The notes: generated from the sequence alone by a model not told the origin. Shown: positions 26,773 to 37,492, counted from the first letter of the stretch. The stretch: DNA of 64,000 bases from Sinorhizobium numidicum (GCF_029892045.1 NZ_CP120369.1:565446-629445), one strand, 5' to 3'. A program made the numbers and translations.

Positions 26773-28404
26773 GTGACTGGCCCATTTCCTGACGAGGTCG
26801 ACGAAGCGCTTTGGGATGAAGCGTGCCGGCGCGCAGAAGCGGTTCGGGAATTCCTGAAGCATCGGCCTGGCAAAATGACAACCGCAGATGTGACACTGCT
26901 TGCGACCGAGCTCGAAACCAGTCGGGCAACCGCGTACCGCCTTATCAAGCTGTTTCGGACCGGTGGGACGGTCATGTCGCTGGTGGACCGCAAGCGGGGA
27001 CCAGAGGGCCACCGGGCGCTGGATGACAGGCGGGAAGAGATCATCCGCACGACGATCAACAGGTACTACCTGACGCGAAACCGTCCGGCACTTTCGCAGT
27101 TGGTCCGGGATGTGCAAACGAACTGCATGTCGGTCGGCCTCAAACCGCCCCATCGCCGAACGATCAAAGCCCGTCTCGAAGACATCGACCTGCAGAAGCG
27201 CGCCAAGCGACGCGGCGAAACCGAGATCATGAAGCAGACCCAGGCCGTTCCTGCGCTCCCGATTCTTTTATCCGGCAGCAATGCTCGTCCAGTGGCGCGG
27301 CCGGAAAGGCTTATCTATCCGATCTTCTCGCGGCTGACCGAGGACTGCTTCTACCATGCCTCGCTCACGGCAATGGCCGAGTTGGTCAAGCACGGCTGCA
27401 CCACGGCGTTCGACCACCAGTACTGCTTCCCGCAGCACGCCGGCAAACGGCTGATTGACCGGCAGTTCGAGGCCGCTGACCTTTTGGGCATGCGCTTCCA
27501 TGCGGGGCGTGGCGGCAACACGCTGCCGAAATCCGAAGGCTCGACCATTCCGGACGCCATGCTGGAAACGACGGACGAGTTCATCGCCGACTGCGCGCGC
27601 CTGATCGACACCTATCATGATGCCGACCCCTTCAGCATGCGGCAGGTCGTCGTCGCGCCGTGCCAACCGGTCAACTGCTACCGTGAGACTTTCGTCGAGT
27701 CGGCGGCGCTGGCGCGCGATCGCGGCGTGCAACTGCACACGCATGTGGGCGAAGGCGAGAGCCCGGTCGTCGAGGCCCGGCACGGCATGCGGACGGTGGA
27801 TTACTGCGCGGAGCTCGGATTTGCCGGCCCCGATACCTTCTATGCCCATTGCTGGGAACTGACCCATGACGAACTGCGAACGATGGCCGCGAGTGGAACC
27901 GGTGTCGCTCACTGCCCCGAGCCAGTCTATCTGGTCGGCGCCGAGGTGACGGATATTCCGGCCATGTCGGCCTTCGGTCTCCGGGTGGGTCTCGGCTGTG
28001 ACGGAGCTGCCTCGAACGACAATTCAAACCTGATGCACTGCGTGCACTCCGCCTACATGCTGCAGTGCCTGAAAGCGTCGACGCGCGCGCATCCCGTCCC
28101 GCCCCCGGTCGATTTCCTCGACTATGCCACGGCCGGTGGTGCCGCCCTCCTAGGCCGCCGCGACATCGGTCGGCTCGCCCGCGGCATGGCCGCCGACCTA
28201 TTTGCAATCGACACACGGCGGATGGACTTCGTCGGCACACGGCATGATCCGCTGAGCCTGATTGCCAAAGTGGGCATCGGCATGCCGACCGACATGACCA
28301 TGATCAACGGCCGCATTGTCTGGGCCAGGGGTGAATTCATCGGGCTCGACGAGGCGCGGCTGTTCGCGGAGGCCGAGGCCGCTCTCGCGACAGTGGAACT
28401 TTAA
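26773..28404 (+). CDS. Chimeric ORF: Mu-type transposase N-terminus fused to truncated amidohydrolase
   Basis: 543 residues in one frame but two proteins. Residues 1-160 are the DNA-binding N-terminus of a Mu/TniA-like transposase (LLATELETSRATAYRLIKLF, GPEGHRALDD, NRPALSQLVRDV, RRTIKARLED). From about residue 173 it is an amidohydrolase of the TRZ/ATZ/8-oxoguanine-deaminase group: YPIFSRLTEDCFYHASLTAM, VVVAPCQPV, LHTHVGE, TGVAHCPEP, LGCDGAASND and GRLARGMAADLFAIDT. The amidohydrolase has lost roughly its first 80 residues, including the metal-binding HxH, so it is unlikely to be active. The transposase lacks its catalytic core. The junction is near 27255-27295. The start is GTG 26773. Confidence 0.8.
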   Translation: MTGPFPDEVDEALWDEACRRAEAVREFLKHRPGKMTTADVTLLATELETSRATAYRLIKLFRTGGTVMSLVDRKRGPEGHRALDDRREEIIRTTINRYYLTRNRPALSQLVRDVQTNCMSVGLKPPHRRTIKARLEDIDLQKRAKRRGETEIMKQTQAVPALPILLSGSNARPVARPERLIYPIFSRLTEDCFYHASLTAMAELVKHGCTTAFDHQYCFPQHAGKRLIDRQFEAADLLGMRFHAGRGGNTLPKSEGSTIPDAMLETTDEFIADCARLIDTYHDADPFSMRQVVVAPCQPVNCYRETFVESAALARDRGVQLHTHVGEGESPVVEARHGMRTVDYCAELGFAGPDTFYAHCWELTHDELRTMAASGTGVAHCPEPVYLVGAEVTDIPAMSAFGLRVGLGCDGAASNDNSNLMHCVHSAYMLQCLKASTRAHPVPPPVDFLDYATAGGAALLGRRDIGRLARGMAADLFAIDTRRMDFVGTRHDPLSLIAKVGIGMPTDMTMINGRIVWARGEFIGLDEARLFAEAEAALATVEL

Positions 28405-28419
28405 TATACAAAACAGGGG

Positions 28420-28540
28420 AACTGAAAGGCGAGTTCTCGATCGCACGGCTTCATAATCTCGGGTTGCAGCTCCTGACCTACGTCCGTCTGAACCGCGGTG
28501 CGATCGTAAACTATGGCAAGCGCTACCGAGCCGGCCTTGG
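28420..28540 (+). pseudogene. Possible ISKra4-like transposase C-terminal scrap
   Basis: The plus-strand reading LHNLGLQLLTYVRLNRGAIV, then NYGKRYRAGL, recalls the C-terminal region of ISKra4-group transposases (an N-x-x-x-IVNYG-x-RYR-x-G pattern). It is preceded by no start and degrades downstream. The region 28541-29051 has no other recognisable gene. Confidence 0.4.
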
Positions 28541-29051
28541 AGGACTCTGGCGTCAGCCGGTGCCAAAGCTGGTCACAGCATTTTGTCCGAGTCCGATTGA
28601 CGACAATCTGTGTTCAGATCCAGACATCCTAGGGGTTAGGATCAAGCCGGCCAGGGGGCGACTCCGCCGATTTGCGGTCGCTGCTCGCAACCCGTTTGGT
28701 GGCATGCAAATTGCATATTCATAGCCATGATACGTGTTCCGACGTGCCCCGTCGCGCGGTCTTTAGCCCAGGAGTTCACATGACATTCGCCCGAACGCAA
28801 TACAGGCTGCGCATCCCGTGGGACGCCCCAGCTCCGTTGGATCTCGCTGCGATCGGCAGACAGGATCGCCATCCTGCAGACCGCCTGCAGCTTTCAGGTC
28901 AGCTAGGGCCGCCATAAGGGTTCTCGTAAAACAACATTCAGGAGAACTTATGACTCGACCACATGAATATCGGCCGATTCGCCGGCTCTCCCAATGGCAC
29001 ATAACACCAGATCCTCTTCAAATCCGTGATGATCCAAAAGGAAAACGAAAA

Positions 29052-29336
29052 ATGCCTACCTCAGAAAAAGACGCTGCGGGGCGCTCGAGGCTCCTGATAA
29101 AATTGCGGTCTCACTGGCCACCAACGATACTTGCCGCCACGGCGTTGGCCATTGTAATGACCGCTCCAGCTCCAGCCGTCGCCCAAGACGCTGATAAGGA
29201 CGACTCCGACCAAAGCTTGGTTGAGCAAGGCTGGGGGAGTTGTATACGTACGTGGTTGTGCATTGGCGATCCAGAGGTCGAACGAAGACCTTTGCAGCGC
29301 GACAACCAAGATGAGACGAAGCGTCAATCAAGATGA
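29052..29336 (+). CDS. Small secreted protein of unknown function
   Basis: 94 residues. A basic start (SEKDAAGRSRLLIKLRSHW) is followed by a hydrophobic core (ILAATALAIVMTAPAPAVA) and a likely signal-peptidase site AVA-QD. The mature part is short and polar, with two Cys residues (GSCIRTWLC) that could form a disulphide. ATG 29052 follows AAAGGAAAA; an in-frame ATG at 28950 also has a good AGGAG but would put 34 residues before the signal peptide. No family recognised. Confidence 0.5.
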   Translation: MPTSEKDAAGRSRLLIKLRSHWPPTILAATALAIVMTAPAPAVAQDADKDDSDQSLVEQGWGSCIRTWLCIGDPEVERRPLQRDNQDETKRQSR

Positions 29337-29499
29337 GACTCGGCAGCAGCGGTGGAACGCAGAGAGGGCGTAGCCCGAACGGAGTTCTACCGCTGCTGCC
29401 GCGCCGATTCATCTGGTGATTGCGGTTCGACCGGTACGTTGGGTTCTTCGAAGAACGGGGAACCACCTTGTGCCAGGTCGTCACATAACCGATCACCAG

Positions 29500-30971
<1,472 letters not shown>

Positions 30972-30975
<4 letters not shown>

Positions 30976-31295
30976 GAAACGCCCCTGCCATCGACGCCGC
31001 CGCGCTCAGCACGCTGCTCAATGAGGTCCACCTGCCGGCCATCAAGGTCCTTTGGCCGGACTTCGCCGAGCGGGCCGACAAGGAAGGGTGGCCAGCGGCC
31101 CGGTTCCTGTCGGTGATCGCCGAGCACGAACTGGCCGAACGCGATCGCCGCCGCATCGAACGCCATCTCGCCGAGGCGCGATTGCCACCGGGAAAGACGC
31201 TCGACAGCTTTGACTTCGACGCCGTGCCGATGGTCTCCAAGGCACAGGTCATGGCGATCGCCGCCGGCGATAGCTGGCTCGCCAATCCCGCGTAG
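30972..31295 (+). pseudogene. istB: IS21-family helper ATPase IstB, truncated
   Basis: 107 residues starting with ATGA overlap on istA, as usual for IS21. It covers the N-terminal region up to VPMVSKAQVMAIAAGDSW and stops just before the position where the Walker A motif (GPPGGGKSH in relatives) should begin. The ATPase domain and the right end of the element are gone. The stretch 31296-31496 has no gene. Confidence 0.85.
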
Positions 31296-31496
31296 TCGCC
31301 CAGTCGAAGTTCGGAATTGGCCACTTTGCTGGAGTGCTGCGAGAAGTCCGACGTGCAGCCGCTCTGCGCTCAATGGTGAAGGCCGCTTAGATCTTTTAGA
31401 CGGGCCAACACGACGGCCTCGAGAAAGGTCCGGACACTGGAAAATCGGCGCTTCCTTGCGGTTCGGCCGTCATCACATCAAATTCAGGAGAGCATC

Positions 31497-31937
31497 ATGA
31501 GTGATTCCGGTGTCGCCGTCTTCGACAAGACGCTCCAGACCACGCATATCTGGCTCGATGAAATCATGGAACACCAGGGGCCGGATCGTCAGCGCGCATG
31601 GCATATCCTGAGCGCTGTTCTTCACACCCTGCGCGATCGCTTGTCCGCCGACCTATCGGCTCATCTTTCCGCGCAACTGCCGCTGCTCGTGCGGGGGACC
31701 TATTACGATCAATACGAGCCCTCCAAACAGCCGGTACAGTCGCGGACCCTGGACGAGTTCCTTGGCCGGGTGAAAGAGGAACTCGCGTTCAGCCGGCCGG
31801 TCGATGCCAAGGAGGCGGTGCAAACGGTATTTCACGTGCTGTCGCACCACCTTGATCCCGGCGAAGTCCGCAAGATCCGTGAAAGTCTGCCCCAGGATGT
31901 ACGGGCACTTTGGCCAGACCCGACCCAGCGTCAATAG
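31497..31937 (+). CDS. DUF2267-domain protein
   Basis: 146 residues. The pattern ALRDRLSADLSAHLSAQLPLLVRG-type repeat (here HTLRDRLSADLSAHLSAQLP), YYDQYEPS, then DEFLGRVKEEL and HHLDPGEVRKIRESLPQDVR is the two-repeat DUF2267 family, small helical proteins often near stress or plasmid genes. AGGAG precedes the start. Function unknown. Confidence 0.85.
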   Translation: MSDSGVAVFDKTLQTTHIWLDEIMEHQGPDRQRAWHILSAVLHTLRDRLSADLSAHLSAQLPLLVRGTYYDQYEPSKQPVQSRTLDEFLGRVKEELAFSRPVDAKEAVQTVFHVLSHHLDPGEVRKIRESLPQDVRALWPDPTQRQ

Positions 31938-32021
31938 ACGGCCAAAGGGTGGGTTAGGTCATCCATCTGCCATGCGTCGAGAAAGTTGCTGGGGGTATGT
32001 ACACCTCGTCGGAGAAATACC

Positions 32022-32358
32022 ATGTCATCGTTCGAAAATCCTGGCTGACCAGGAAACCACCGATAAGCTCGGCGCCGCCATGATCCTATTGGCCCGTAAC
32101 GAAGGCGGTGGCGGCCCCCGCAAAGGTATTATTCTCACGCACGAGCTCGTCGAGGATGCATTCGGTGGCGACCGCGACAGAGCAGCTCGAGTTATCAGGT
32201 CCGGCGTCATCGATCATGAGGCTCTGCGCAGGATCGACAGTCCGGACAGGCTGACTTATCAGACGCTCGATGCAGCGACCGCTGTCGTCTGCTGGCACTT
32301 GGCGACCTTCAGCCGCGATGATCTGGGGCTCTTCGAAGGACCGGTGCGTTCCAGATGA
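32022..32358 (+). pseudogene. Small hypothetical gene with an early frameshift
   Basis: A strong ribosome-binding site (GGAGAAATACC) precedes ATG 32022, which reads MSSFENPG and stops. One base away, the frame continues ADQETTDKLGAAMILLARNE to a coherent 110-residue protein ending at 32358 (GDRDRAARVIRSGVIDHEAL, ATFSRDDLGLFEG). A one-base slip near 32045 would restore one gene. If real, translation might instead start at ATG 32080. No family recognised. Confidence 0.45.
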
Positions 32359-32479
32359 GACTGCCAGGGATCACAGAGCCAGCTCCCGTCATGCGTGGAT
32401 GCTCGGAAAAGTGGTCGATGCCGCTTTCGACTGTCACCGTGGTGCCCGGTACCGCCTGCCAGAAAGTCCCTGATCGGAC

Positions 32480-32941
32480 TCAAGCGGCATGGGATCTAGA
32501 GGATCCAACAATCAGCAGCGCATTCAATAGCATGGCGAACAGACTGGGGCGGGGTTCTAGTATCTCGCGGACACATCGGGCAGCCGCCTCGGCCCGCACC
32601 GTCCCACCGGAATGGCAGCTGCAAACAAGCTGGTGCAACTCCCAATCGGTCAATTCGAAGAAACGCTTCGCCTCGCCATAGGTATCATCCTGAAGGCCCT
32701 CCGCACGAAGCAGCGGATCCTCAAATGCGACCGTGATCGGCGAACCTGCGCTTCTCATCGCGTCACGCGCCCATGCCGGCTGATACTCGGTTTCCCAAAG
32801 TGTGCTGAGACGCTGATCAGGTGCTTTCTCCAAAAGCTCTGCCCAGTGCGCAAGGCGTTCACCTCGCGTCATCGCCCGGCCCTGCATGTCTGCGTGGACG
32901 TCGGCAACTGTTTGCAATCGTTCGCGTGGTTCGTGTTTCAT
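32480..32941 (-). CDS. Hypothetical protein
   Basis: 153 residues with GAGAGG before ATG 32941. It contains RGERLAHWAELLEKAPDQRL, WETEYQPAWARDAMR and an ending with several Cys (HQLVCSCHSGG, AARCVREIL). I recall similar uncharacterised proteins in rhizobial plasmids but no function. The 290 bases upstream (32942-33231) show no gene. Confidence 0.6.
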   Translation of the reverse strand: MKHEPRERLQTVADVHADMQGRAMTRGERLAHWAELLEKAPDQRLSTLWETEYQPAWARDAMRSAGSPITVAFEDPLLRAEGLQDDTYGEAKRFFELTDWELHQLVCSCHSGGTVRAEAAARCVREILEPRPSLFAMLLNALLIVGSSRSHAA

Positions 32942-33231
32942 CGTTGCCTCTCATATTAGAGTATTCTTTGAGAGGTATGGCGCTTAGAGATATCGACAAG
33001 AGGGTTGGGAGAAGCTTCAACAGCCTGCGCGGAGAACGCGGACCGACGCTCGACGATCTTCGTGGCGATCCCACCGAAGGTCCGGAATTGCCGGGATTGG
33101 TGATACCCTTGCGAGCCCGCTCGCGAGCGTCCTCTTCACGGCCCGCGGTTATTAGAAGCACCAAGCCGGCGGATTGGACATCCCAGTCCGAGATCGCAGT
33201 CGGTGGTTTTTCTGTCAGAACTCAGTGGCAG

Positions 33232-33552
33232 TCAGGTGTCCCTGATCTGGTCGACAGCGGTCGCCAGCAGTTCGTCCATGACGACGCGAATCTGTTGATC
33301 GGACTGGGCGACGCCAGCCGCGTCGAAATCTGCGCGCACCTTGCGGAGCACATCGTTGTCCCCTGCTTCTTCGAAGTCCGCGCTGACCACCTCCTTCGCA
33401 TAGGCGTCGGCGTCCCCGCCGGTTTTACCGAGCTTTTCAGCGGCCCACAGGCCAAGCAGCTTGTTGCGCCGCGCCATCGCCTTGAACTTCAACTCCTCGT
33501 CCATCGCGAACTTCTTTTCGAAGCCTTCCTGACGGTCCCTTGTGCTGCTCAT
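33232..33552 (-). CDS. DUF1476 protein, ATP synthase zeta-type inhibitor
   Basis: 106 residues: MSSTRDRQEGFEKKFAMDEE, then LKFKAMARRNKLLGLWAAEK, DAYAKEVVSADFEEAG and QIRVVMDELLATAVDQI. This is the DUF1476 family, which in Paracoccus is the zeta subunit that blocks reverse rotation of F1-ATPase. Start ATG 33552 with GAAGG upstream is preferred over an in-frame ATG at 33591. A plasmid copy is unusual, as the gene is normally chromosomal and single. Flanks are unrelated. Confidence 0.88.
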   Translation of the reverse strand: MSSTRDRQEGFEKKFAMDEELKFKAMARRNKLLGLWAAEKLGKTGGDADAYAKEVVSADFEEAGDNDVLRKVRADFDAAGVAQSDQQIRVVMDELLATAVDQIRDT

Positions 33553-33837
33553 CGCTTGGCCTTCGTTCAGGTTGAGAGTTTCGACCTTCATCCGACATCC
33601 AGAAGATGACCGGCTAGCCGAGAGTGGCGCGAATGGAGGTCGTTGGCAAGATCAGGACATTCACGCAGATGATCGGCGAGGATTACAGACTCAAACTGGA
33701 ACGGTGCGGTTCTTGTTCTGACCCCGGAAAGGTGGGTGATGGCGGGCAATCCGGATCTTCCGACCGACCGTCGGGAACGCCCACTTCGGGTCGGAATCGA
33801 CCCGGGTATCAAGCGTCAGGTTTTCACCACTAGAAAC

Positions 33838-34527
33838 TCATTCACCCTCCAACGCTTGGCTCTCAGGCTCAGCGGTCGCGTCCTGCTCAAGCGCCTGCCG
33901 GCTGAGCAGCCCCGCGTCCTCCAACCGCTCGAGATCGGGTAGGTCGCGCAGCGTCTCGAGGCCGAACACCGACAAAAAATGCTTGGTCGTCACATACGTG
34001 TAGGGCGCGCCAGGTGTGGGGCTACGTGGTCCGGAGCCGAGGAACCCGGCGTCGCGAAGCGACCCTATCGTGTCGCGGCTTACTTCCTTACCGAAGATTT
34101 TCGACAACTCCCCGCGCGTGACCGGCTGCAGATAGGCGACTGCCATCAGCACGGCCGCTTCGTGTTCGGAGAGGCTTGCCGCCCCAGAGCGGGTCGGGGC
34201 GGCGGAAGCTCGGATTACCGGTCCATATGCCGCGCGGGTGCGATGCTGCCAGCCGCCGGCAACCGCGACGATGTCATAGGGTCGTGTGCGCAGTTCCTCC
34301 CGCAAGTCGTCGATCACGAGATCGATGCTGCAGGCCCGGCCGACCACACGTACCAAGGCCTCGCGGGTGACCGGTTCGGCCGAGGCGAAGATCACGGCCT
34401 CGACGCGCAGCATCCATTCGCGCCAGCGAAGCTCCGGCGGCAGGTCCTCCAGCTCGCGATCGAACAGGACCTCTCCCACTGACTTCGTCTTGCTACGCGA
34501 TGACTTTGCTGCAGTCGCTCCGGTCAT
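33838..34527 (-). CDS. ScpB-like SMC-complex subunit
   Basis: About 229 residues of the ScpB winged-helix family: LRVEAVIFASAEPVTREALV, YDIVAVAGGWQHRTRAAYGP, SEHEAAVLMAVAYLQPVTRG, FGKEVSRDTIGSLRDAGFLG, TPGAPYTYVTTKHFLSVFGL. ScpB bridges kleisin ScpA and SMC in chromosome condensation. No ScpA is nearby; instead it follows a DUF1403 gene, with GTG 34533/ATG 34527 at the stop of that gene. This plasmid-borne ScpB plus DUF1403 pair recurs in rhizobia as I recall, and may serve plasmid organisation. Confidence 0.82.
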   Translation of the reverse strand: MTGATAAKSSRSKTKSVGEVLFDRELEDLPPELRWREWMLRVEAVIFASAEPVTREALVRVVGRACSIDLVIDDLREELRTRPYDIVAVAGGWQHRTRAAYGPVIRASAAPTRSGAASLSEHEAAVLMAVAYLQPVTRGELSKIFGKEVSRDTIGSLRDAGFLGSGPRSPTPGAPYTYVTTKHFLSVFGLETLRDLPDLERLEDAGLLSRQALEQDATAEPESQALEGE

Positions 34528-34529
34528 CG

Positions 34530-35483
34530 TCACAACCCGTATATCCGGAACGATGGCCGGCCGGACAGTTCACACACGGCGCCAGCCCCCTCCAGCCGCT
34601 CAAACAGACGCGTGCTCGCCCAGCGCGAGAGGTTGGAGCCGGGCGCGGAGACTGGCACGGCATCCTCGTCGAGCAACTTGCGGACGACGTTCTCGGCACC
34701 CTTGGTGCGGACCTTCGGCGCGACGACAAGAAGCTTTTCCGCGCGCCGGGCAATCTCGCCGGCCGACCGCAGCGCAGCACCAGTGCCTTCGACCAGAGCC
34801 AGACAGACAGTGCGCGGGAAAGCGACCTCGCCGGGATGGACACGTCCCCGGGCCCCGATCGTTCGGAAGGCCGGCCCGTAGCGTTCTCCCATCAGCAGCG
34901 GTACGGGAGCCGGCCATTTCAGCATGGAGGCGACCAGGGCATCGGCGAGTGCCCAGGCGAGCGGCTCGGCATCCGGACGGGCGGCGTGGATGGCGCTCAC
35001 CAGGTCCGCCGCGGCAAAGGGCGCGGCGCGACCGGACTGCCGGGCATTGTCGGCATGATCGACGGCCGCCGCCAGCCGGTCATCCCAGGACAGACCGAGC
35101 AGATCAGCCAATTCGGCGACGCCCTTCGAAGAAATGCCGGGTTTTCGGCCGCTCAGCCTTCTGTAGGCCAAAAACACCCTTCCGGCCGGGCCAGGATCGT
35201 CGCCCGCAGCGGTCAGCAGCACGGCATCGCGCAAAGCCGGTTCGTGCTCGTTTCGGCCCATCAGGCGAACAGCGGCCGCGGCGCATTTCAGCGCCTGACG
35301 GGATCGCCAGCAGCCGGCCCAGTGCGGTTCTGTCCGAACGAGATCATCGAGGGATTTCAAGGCGATGCCGGCGGCAAAGGCGGCGTCCGCTTCCGTGAGA
35401 TCGCGGCCGCGCGGCATTGCCCAGCCCGGCAGCTGAGCGGGCCGCACGGTCGACGATATCGGGGGGAGCGCGAGCGAATCCAT
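34530..35483 (-). CDS. DUF1403-family protein
   Basis: 317 residues. Features: [80 protein letters not shown] and [21 protein letters not shown] place it in DUF1403, an alphaproteobacterial family usually next to plasmid ScpB genes. The C-terminal third looks like a compact alpha/beta region ([20 protein letters not shown]). Its stop overlaps the scpB start, so the genes are coupled. Biochemical role unknown. Confidence 0.75.
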   Translation of the reverse strand: MDSLALPPISSTVRPAQLPGWAMPRGRDLTEADAAFAAGIALKSLDDLVRTEPHWAGCWRSRQALKCAAAAVRLMGRNEHEPALRDAVLLTAAGDDPGPAGRVFLAYRRLSGRKPGISSKGVAELADLLGLSWDDRLAAAVDHADNARQSGRAAPFAAADLVSAIHAARPDAEPLAWALADALVASMLKWPAPVPLLMGERYGPAFRTIGARGRVHPGEVAFPRTVCLALVEGTGAALRSAGEIARRAEKLLVVAPKVRTKGAENVVRKLLDEDAVPVSAPGSNLSRWASTRLFERLEGAGAVCELSGRPSFRIYGL

Positions 35484-35686
35484 GTCAACAAGCTTACCGG
35501 AGTCGTGCGGTTTGTGCCATCAATTTCGACGCAAACCGCACATCCCGTCGTCAAACACTTATGTCCGATAATCTTGCGTTATCGGGCGTTTTCTTTCTTC
35601 TATAGAAGGATCCACCGAATCAAGCCGAAATCAGCCTCGATCGGTGGAAATTTGCGCTTTCACTGGTTGGGAAGCAGGTGTATATA

Positions 35687-35701
35687 GCTAGCCAGTCTAG
35701 C
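35687..35701. promoter_or_regulatory. Candidate operator of the phd-vapC operon
   Basis: GCTAG-CCAGT-CTAGC is a perfect 5-base inverted repeat in an AT-rich promoter-like stretch (TATATAG), 18 bases before the antitoxin start. Antitoxins of this family autoregulate by binding such palindromes. Inferred. Confidence 0.5.
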
Positions 35702-35718
35702 GAGTTTGGAGCAAAACA

Positions 35719-35973
35719 ATGGAATGGCAGCTGCAGGACGCCAAGAACCACTTCTCGAAAGTGGTGCAGAAGGCGCGACACGAGGGGCCGCAGATCGTCA
35801 CGCTGCGTGGCGAGCGCACGGCCGTAGTGCTGTCCGCCCACGACTATGACGCTCTGCGCGCCGGCCGACCGACGCTGGTCGACGATCTGCTCGGCGGTCC
35901 CCCTTGGGACGATGAGCTCGCCGATGCGGTCGAGGCGCGCGCCAAGACGCCAAGCCGCGACGTGGCCTTCTAA
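35719..35973 (+). CDS. Phd/YefM-type antitoxin
   Basis: 84 residues: MEWQLQDAKNHFSKVVQKAR, PQIVTLRGERTAVVLSAHDY is the Phd/YefM N-terminal DNA-binding fold (W-x-L-x-x-A-K-x-x-F-S-x-V); the acidic C-terminal tail (LLGGPPWDDELADAVEAR) would wrap the toxin. Its stop overlaps the toxin start (TAATG). It represses its own operon and neutralises the PIN toxin next to it. Confidence 0.92.
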   Translation: MEWQLQDAKNHFSKVVQKARHEGPQIVTLRGERTAVVLSAHDYDALRAGRPTLVDDLLGGPPWDDELADAVEARAKTPSRDVAF

Positions 35974-36380
35974 TGTATCTGGTTGACACCAACATCGTCT
36001 CGGAGGCGCGACGCGGCGCGCCGCAGGCGGTTGCCTGGCTGCGCTCGGTCGACCCGCTCAGCATCCATCTGAGCGCGCTGACCCTCGGCGAAATCATGCG
36101 CGGCATTGCGCTGAAACAGAAGTCGGATCCGAAGGCCGCCGCTCACCTCGCCGAATGGCTGCGCAAGCTGCGCCACGACCACGGCGACCGTATCCTGCCG
36201 GTGACCGACCAGATCGCCGTCGAATGGGGCCGCATCGCCGCGATCCGACCGCGTGGCGATATTGACGGGCTCCTCGCCGCGACTGCGGTCGTCCACGACC
36301 TGATCCTCGTCACGCGCAACGTCAAGGATTTTGAAGACACGGACGCTTCCGTGATCAATCCGTGGGAGACACCGGCGTGA
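35973..36380 (+). CDS. VapC/FitB-type PIN-domain toxin
   Basis: 135 residues. PIN domain with MYLVDTNIVSEARRG (Asp 5), the Glu in LGEIMRGIAL, DQIAVEWGRIAA, and the second acidic pair in DIDGLLAATAVVHDLILVTR. PIN toxins cleave RNA with Mg. It overlaps the antitoxin by one base upstream and the tyrosine recombinase downstream by GTGA, so all three are coupled. Confidence 0.92.
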   Translation: MYLVDTNIVSEARRGAPQAVAWLRSVDPLSIHLSALTLGEIMRGIALKQKSDPKAAAHLAEWLRKLRHDHGDRILPVTDQIAVEWGRIAAIRPRGDIDGLLAATAVVHDLILVTRNVKDFEDTDASVINPWETPA

Positions 36381-37492
36381 GCGGCTCAGCGACGAGCTCG
36401 GAACCGCAAAAAGTCGATCTCTCCCAGCCGGGTGGTGTAACGGTCGACACGAACCCTGGTGGCACCGCACTCCCCTCCCCTGTTCCGGAAGCGAACGCCG
36501 CCCTGCCGGCGCACCTCGAGCGCCTCGCCGATCGGGCCCGCGGTTACGTCGAGGCCGCCAGCTCCGCCAACACCCGCAGGGCCTACGCCTCCGACTGGAA
36601 GCATTTTACCGCCTGGTGCCGCCGGCAGAACCTTACTCCCCTCCCCCCGGATCCCCAGGTCGTCGGCCTCTATATAACCGCCTGCGCGTCAGGCGCCGCA
36701 ACGGCCGACCGCAAGCCCAACTCGGTCACGACAATCGAACGCCGACTCTCTTCGCTGTCCTGGAACTACGCGCAGCGCGGCACGCCGCTGGACCGCAAAG
36801 ATCGGCACGTCGCCACAGTGCTCGCCGGCATCCGCAACACCCACGCCGCCCCTCCCCGACAGAAGGAAGCCGTGTTTCCGGAAGACTTGATCGCCATGAT
36901 CGAGACTCTCGATCGCGGCACATTGAGGGGTCTGCGCGACCGCGCGATGCTGCTCGTCGGCTTTGCGGGCGGCCTGCGCCGCTCTGAGATCGTCGGACTT
37001 GACCTCGGCCGCGATCAGACGGAAGACGGCCGGGGCTGGATCGAGATCCTCGACAAGGGCCTGCTCGTCACCCTGCGCGGCAAGACCGGCTGGCGCGAGG
37101 TCGAGATCGGCCGCGGCTCCGCGGACACTACCTGTCCGGTCGTCGCCGTCGAGACCTGGATCAAGTTCGCCCGGATCGCCAAAGGTCCACTCTTCCGCAG
37201 GGTCCGGGGCCAGGGCAAGGACGTCGGGCCCGACCGATTGAATGACCGGGAGGTGGCACGTCTCGTCAAAAAGGCGGCACTTGCCGCCGGTGTTCGCGGA
37301 GACCTTAGCGAGGATGATCGGGCCGAGAAATTCTCCGGCCATTCGCTGCGTGCCGGCCTCGCCTCCTCGGCCGAAGTCGACGAGCGTTACGTCCAGAAGC
37401 AGCTCGGCCACGCCAGCGCGGAAATGACGCGCAAATATCAGCGGCGGCGCGACCGCTTCCGCGTCAACCTCACCAAAGCGTCCGGACTTTGA
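36377..37492 (+). CDS. Tyrosine site-specific recombinase
   Basis: 371 residues. An N-terminal SAM-like core-binding domain (ASSANTRRAYASDWKHFTAW) is followed by the catalytic domain: LVGFAGGLRRSEIV (first Arg), HSLRAGLASS (His-x-x-Arg), LGHASAEMTRKYQRR (His and nucleophile Tyr). The start GTG 36377 overlaps the toxin stop. Embedding a recombinase in a toxin-antitoxin operon could keep a mobile segment or dimer-resolution function linked to plasmid stability. A decayed relative lies just downstream at 37882-38095. Confidence 0.9.
   Translation: MSGSATSSEPQKVDLSQPGGVTVDTNPGGTALPSPVPEANAALPAHLERLADRARGYVEAASSANTRRAYASDWKHFTAWCRRQNLTPLPPDPQVVGLYITACASGAATADRKPNSVTTIERRLSSLSWNYAQRGTPLDRKDRHVATVLAGIRNTHAAPPRQKEAVFPEDLIAMIETLDRGTLRGLRDRAMLLVGFAGGLRRSEIVGLDLGRDQTEDGRGWIEILDKGLLVTLRGKTGWREVEIGRGSADTTCPVVAVETWIKFARIAKGPLFRRVRGQGKDVGPDRLNDREVARLVKKAALAAGVRGDLSEDDRAEKFSGHSLRAGLASSAEVDERYVQKQLGHASAEMTRKYQRRRDRFRVNLTKASGL

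Noticed and set aside
34286..35687. Two long plus-strand open frames opposite scpB and DUF1403
   Set aside because: Arg/Pro/Gly-rich composition without domains; the minus-strand genes are coherent families with coupled start and stop.
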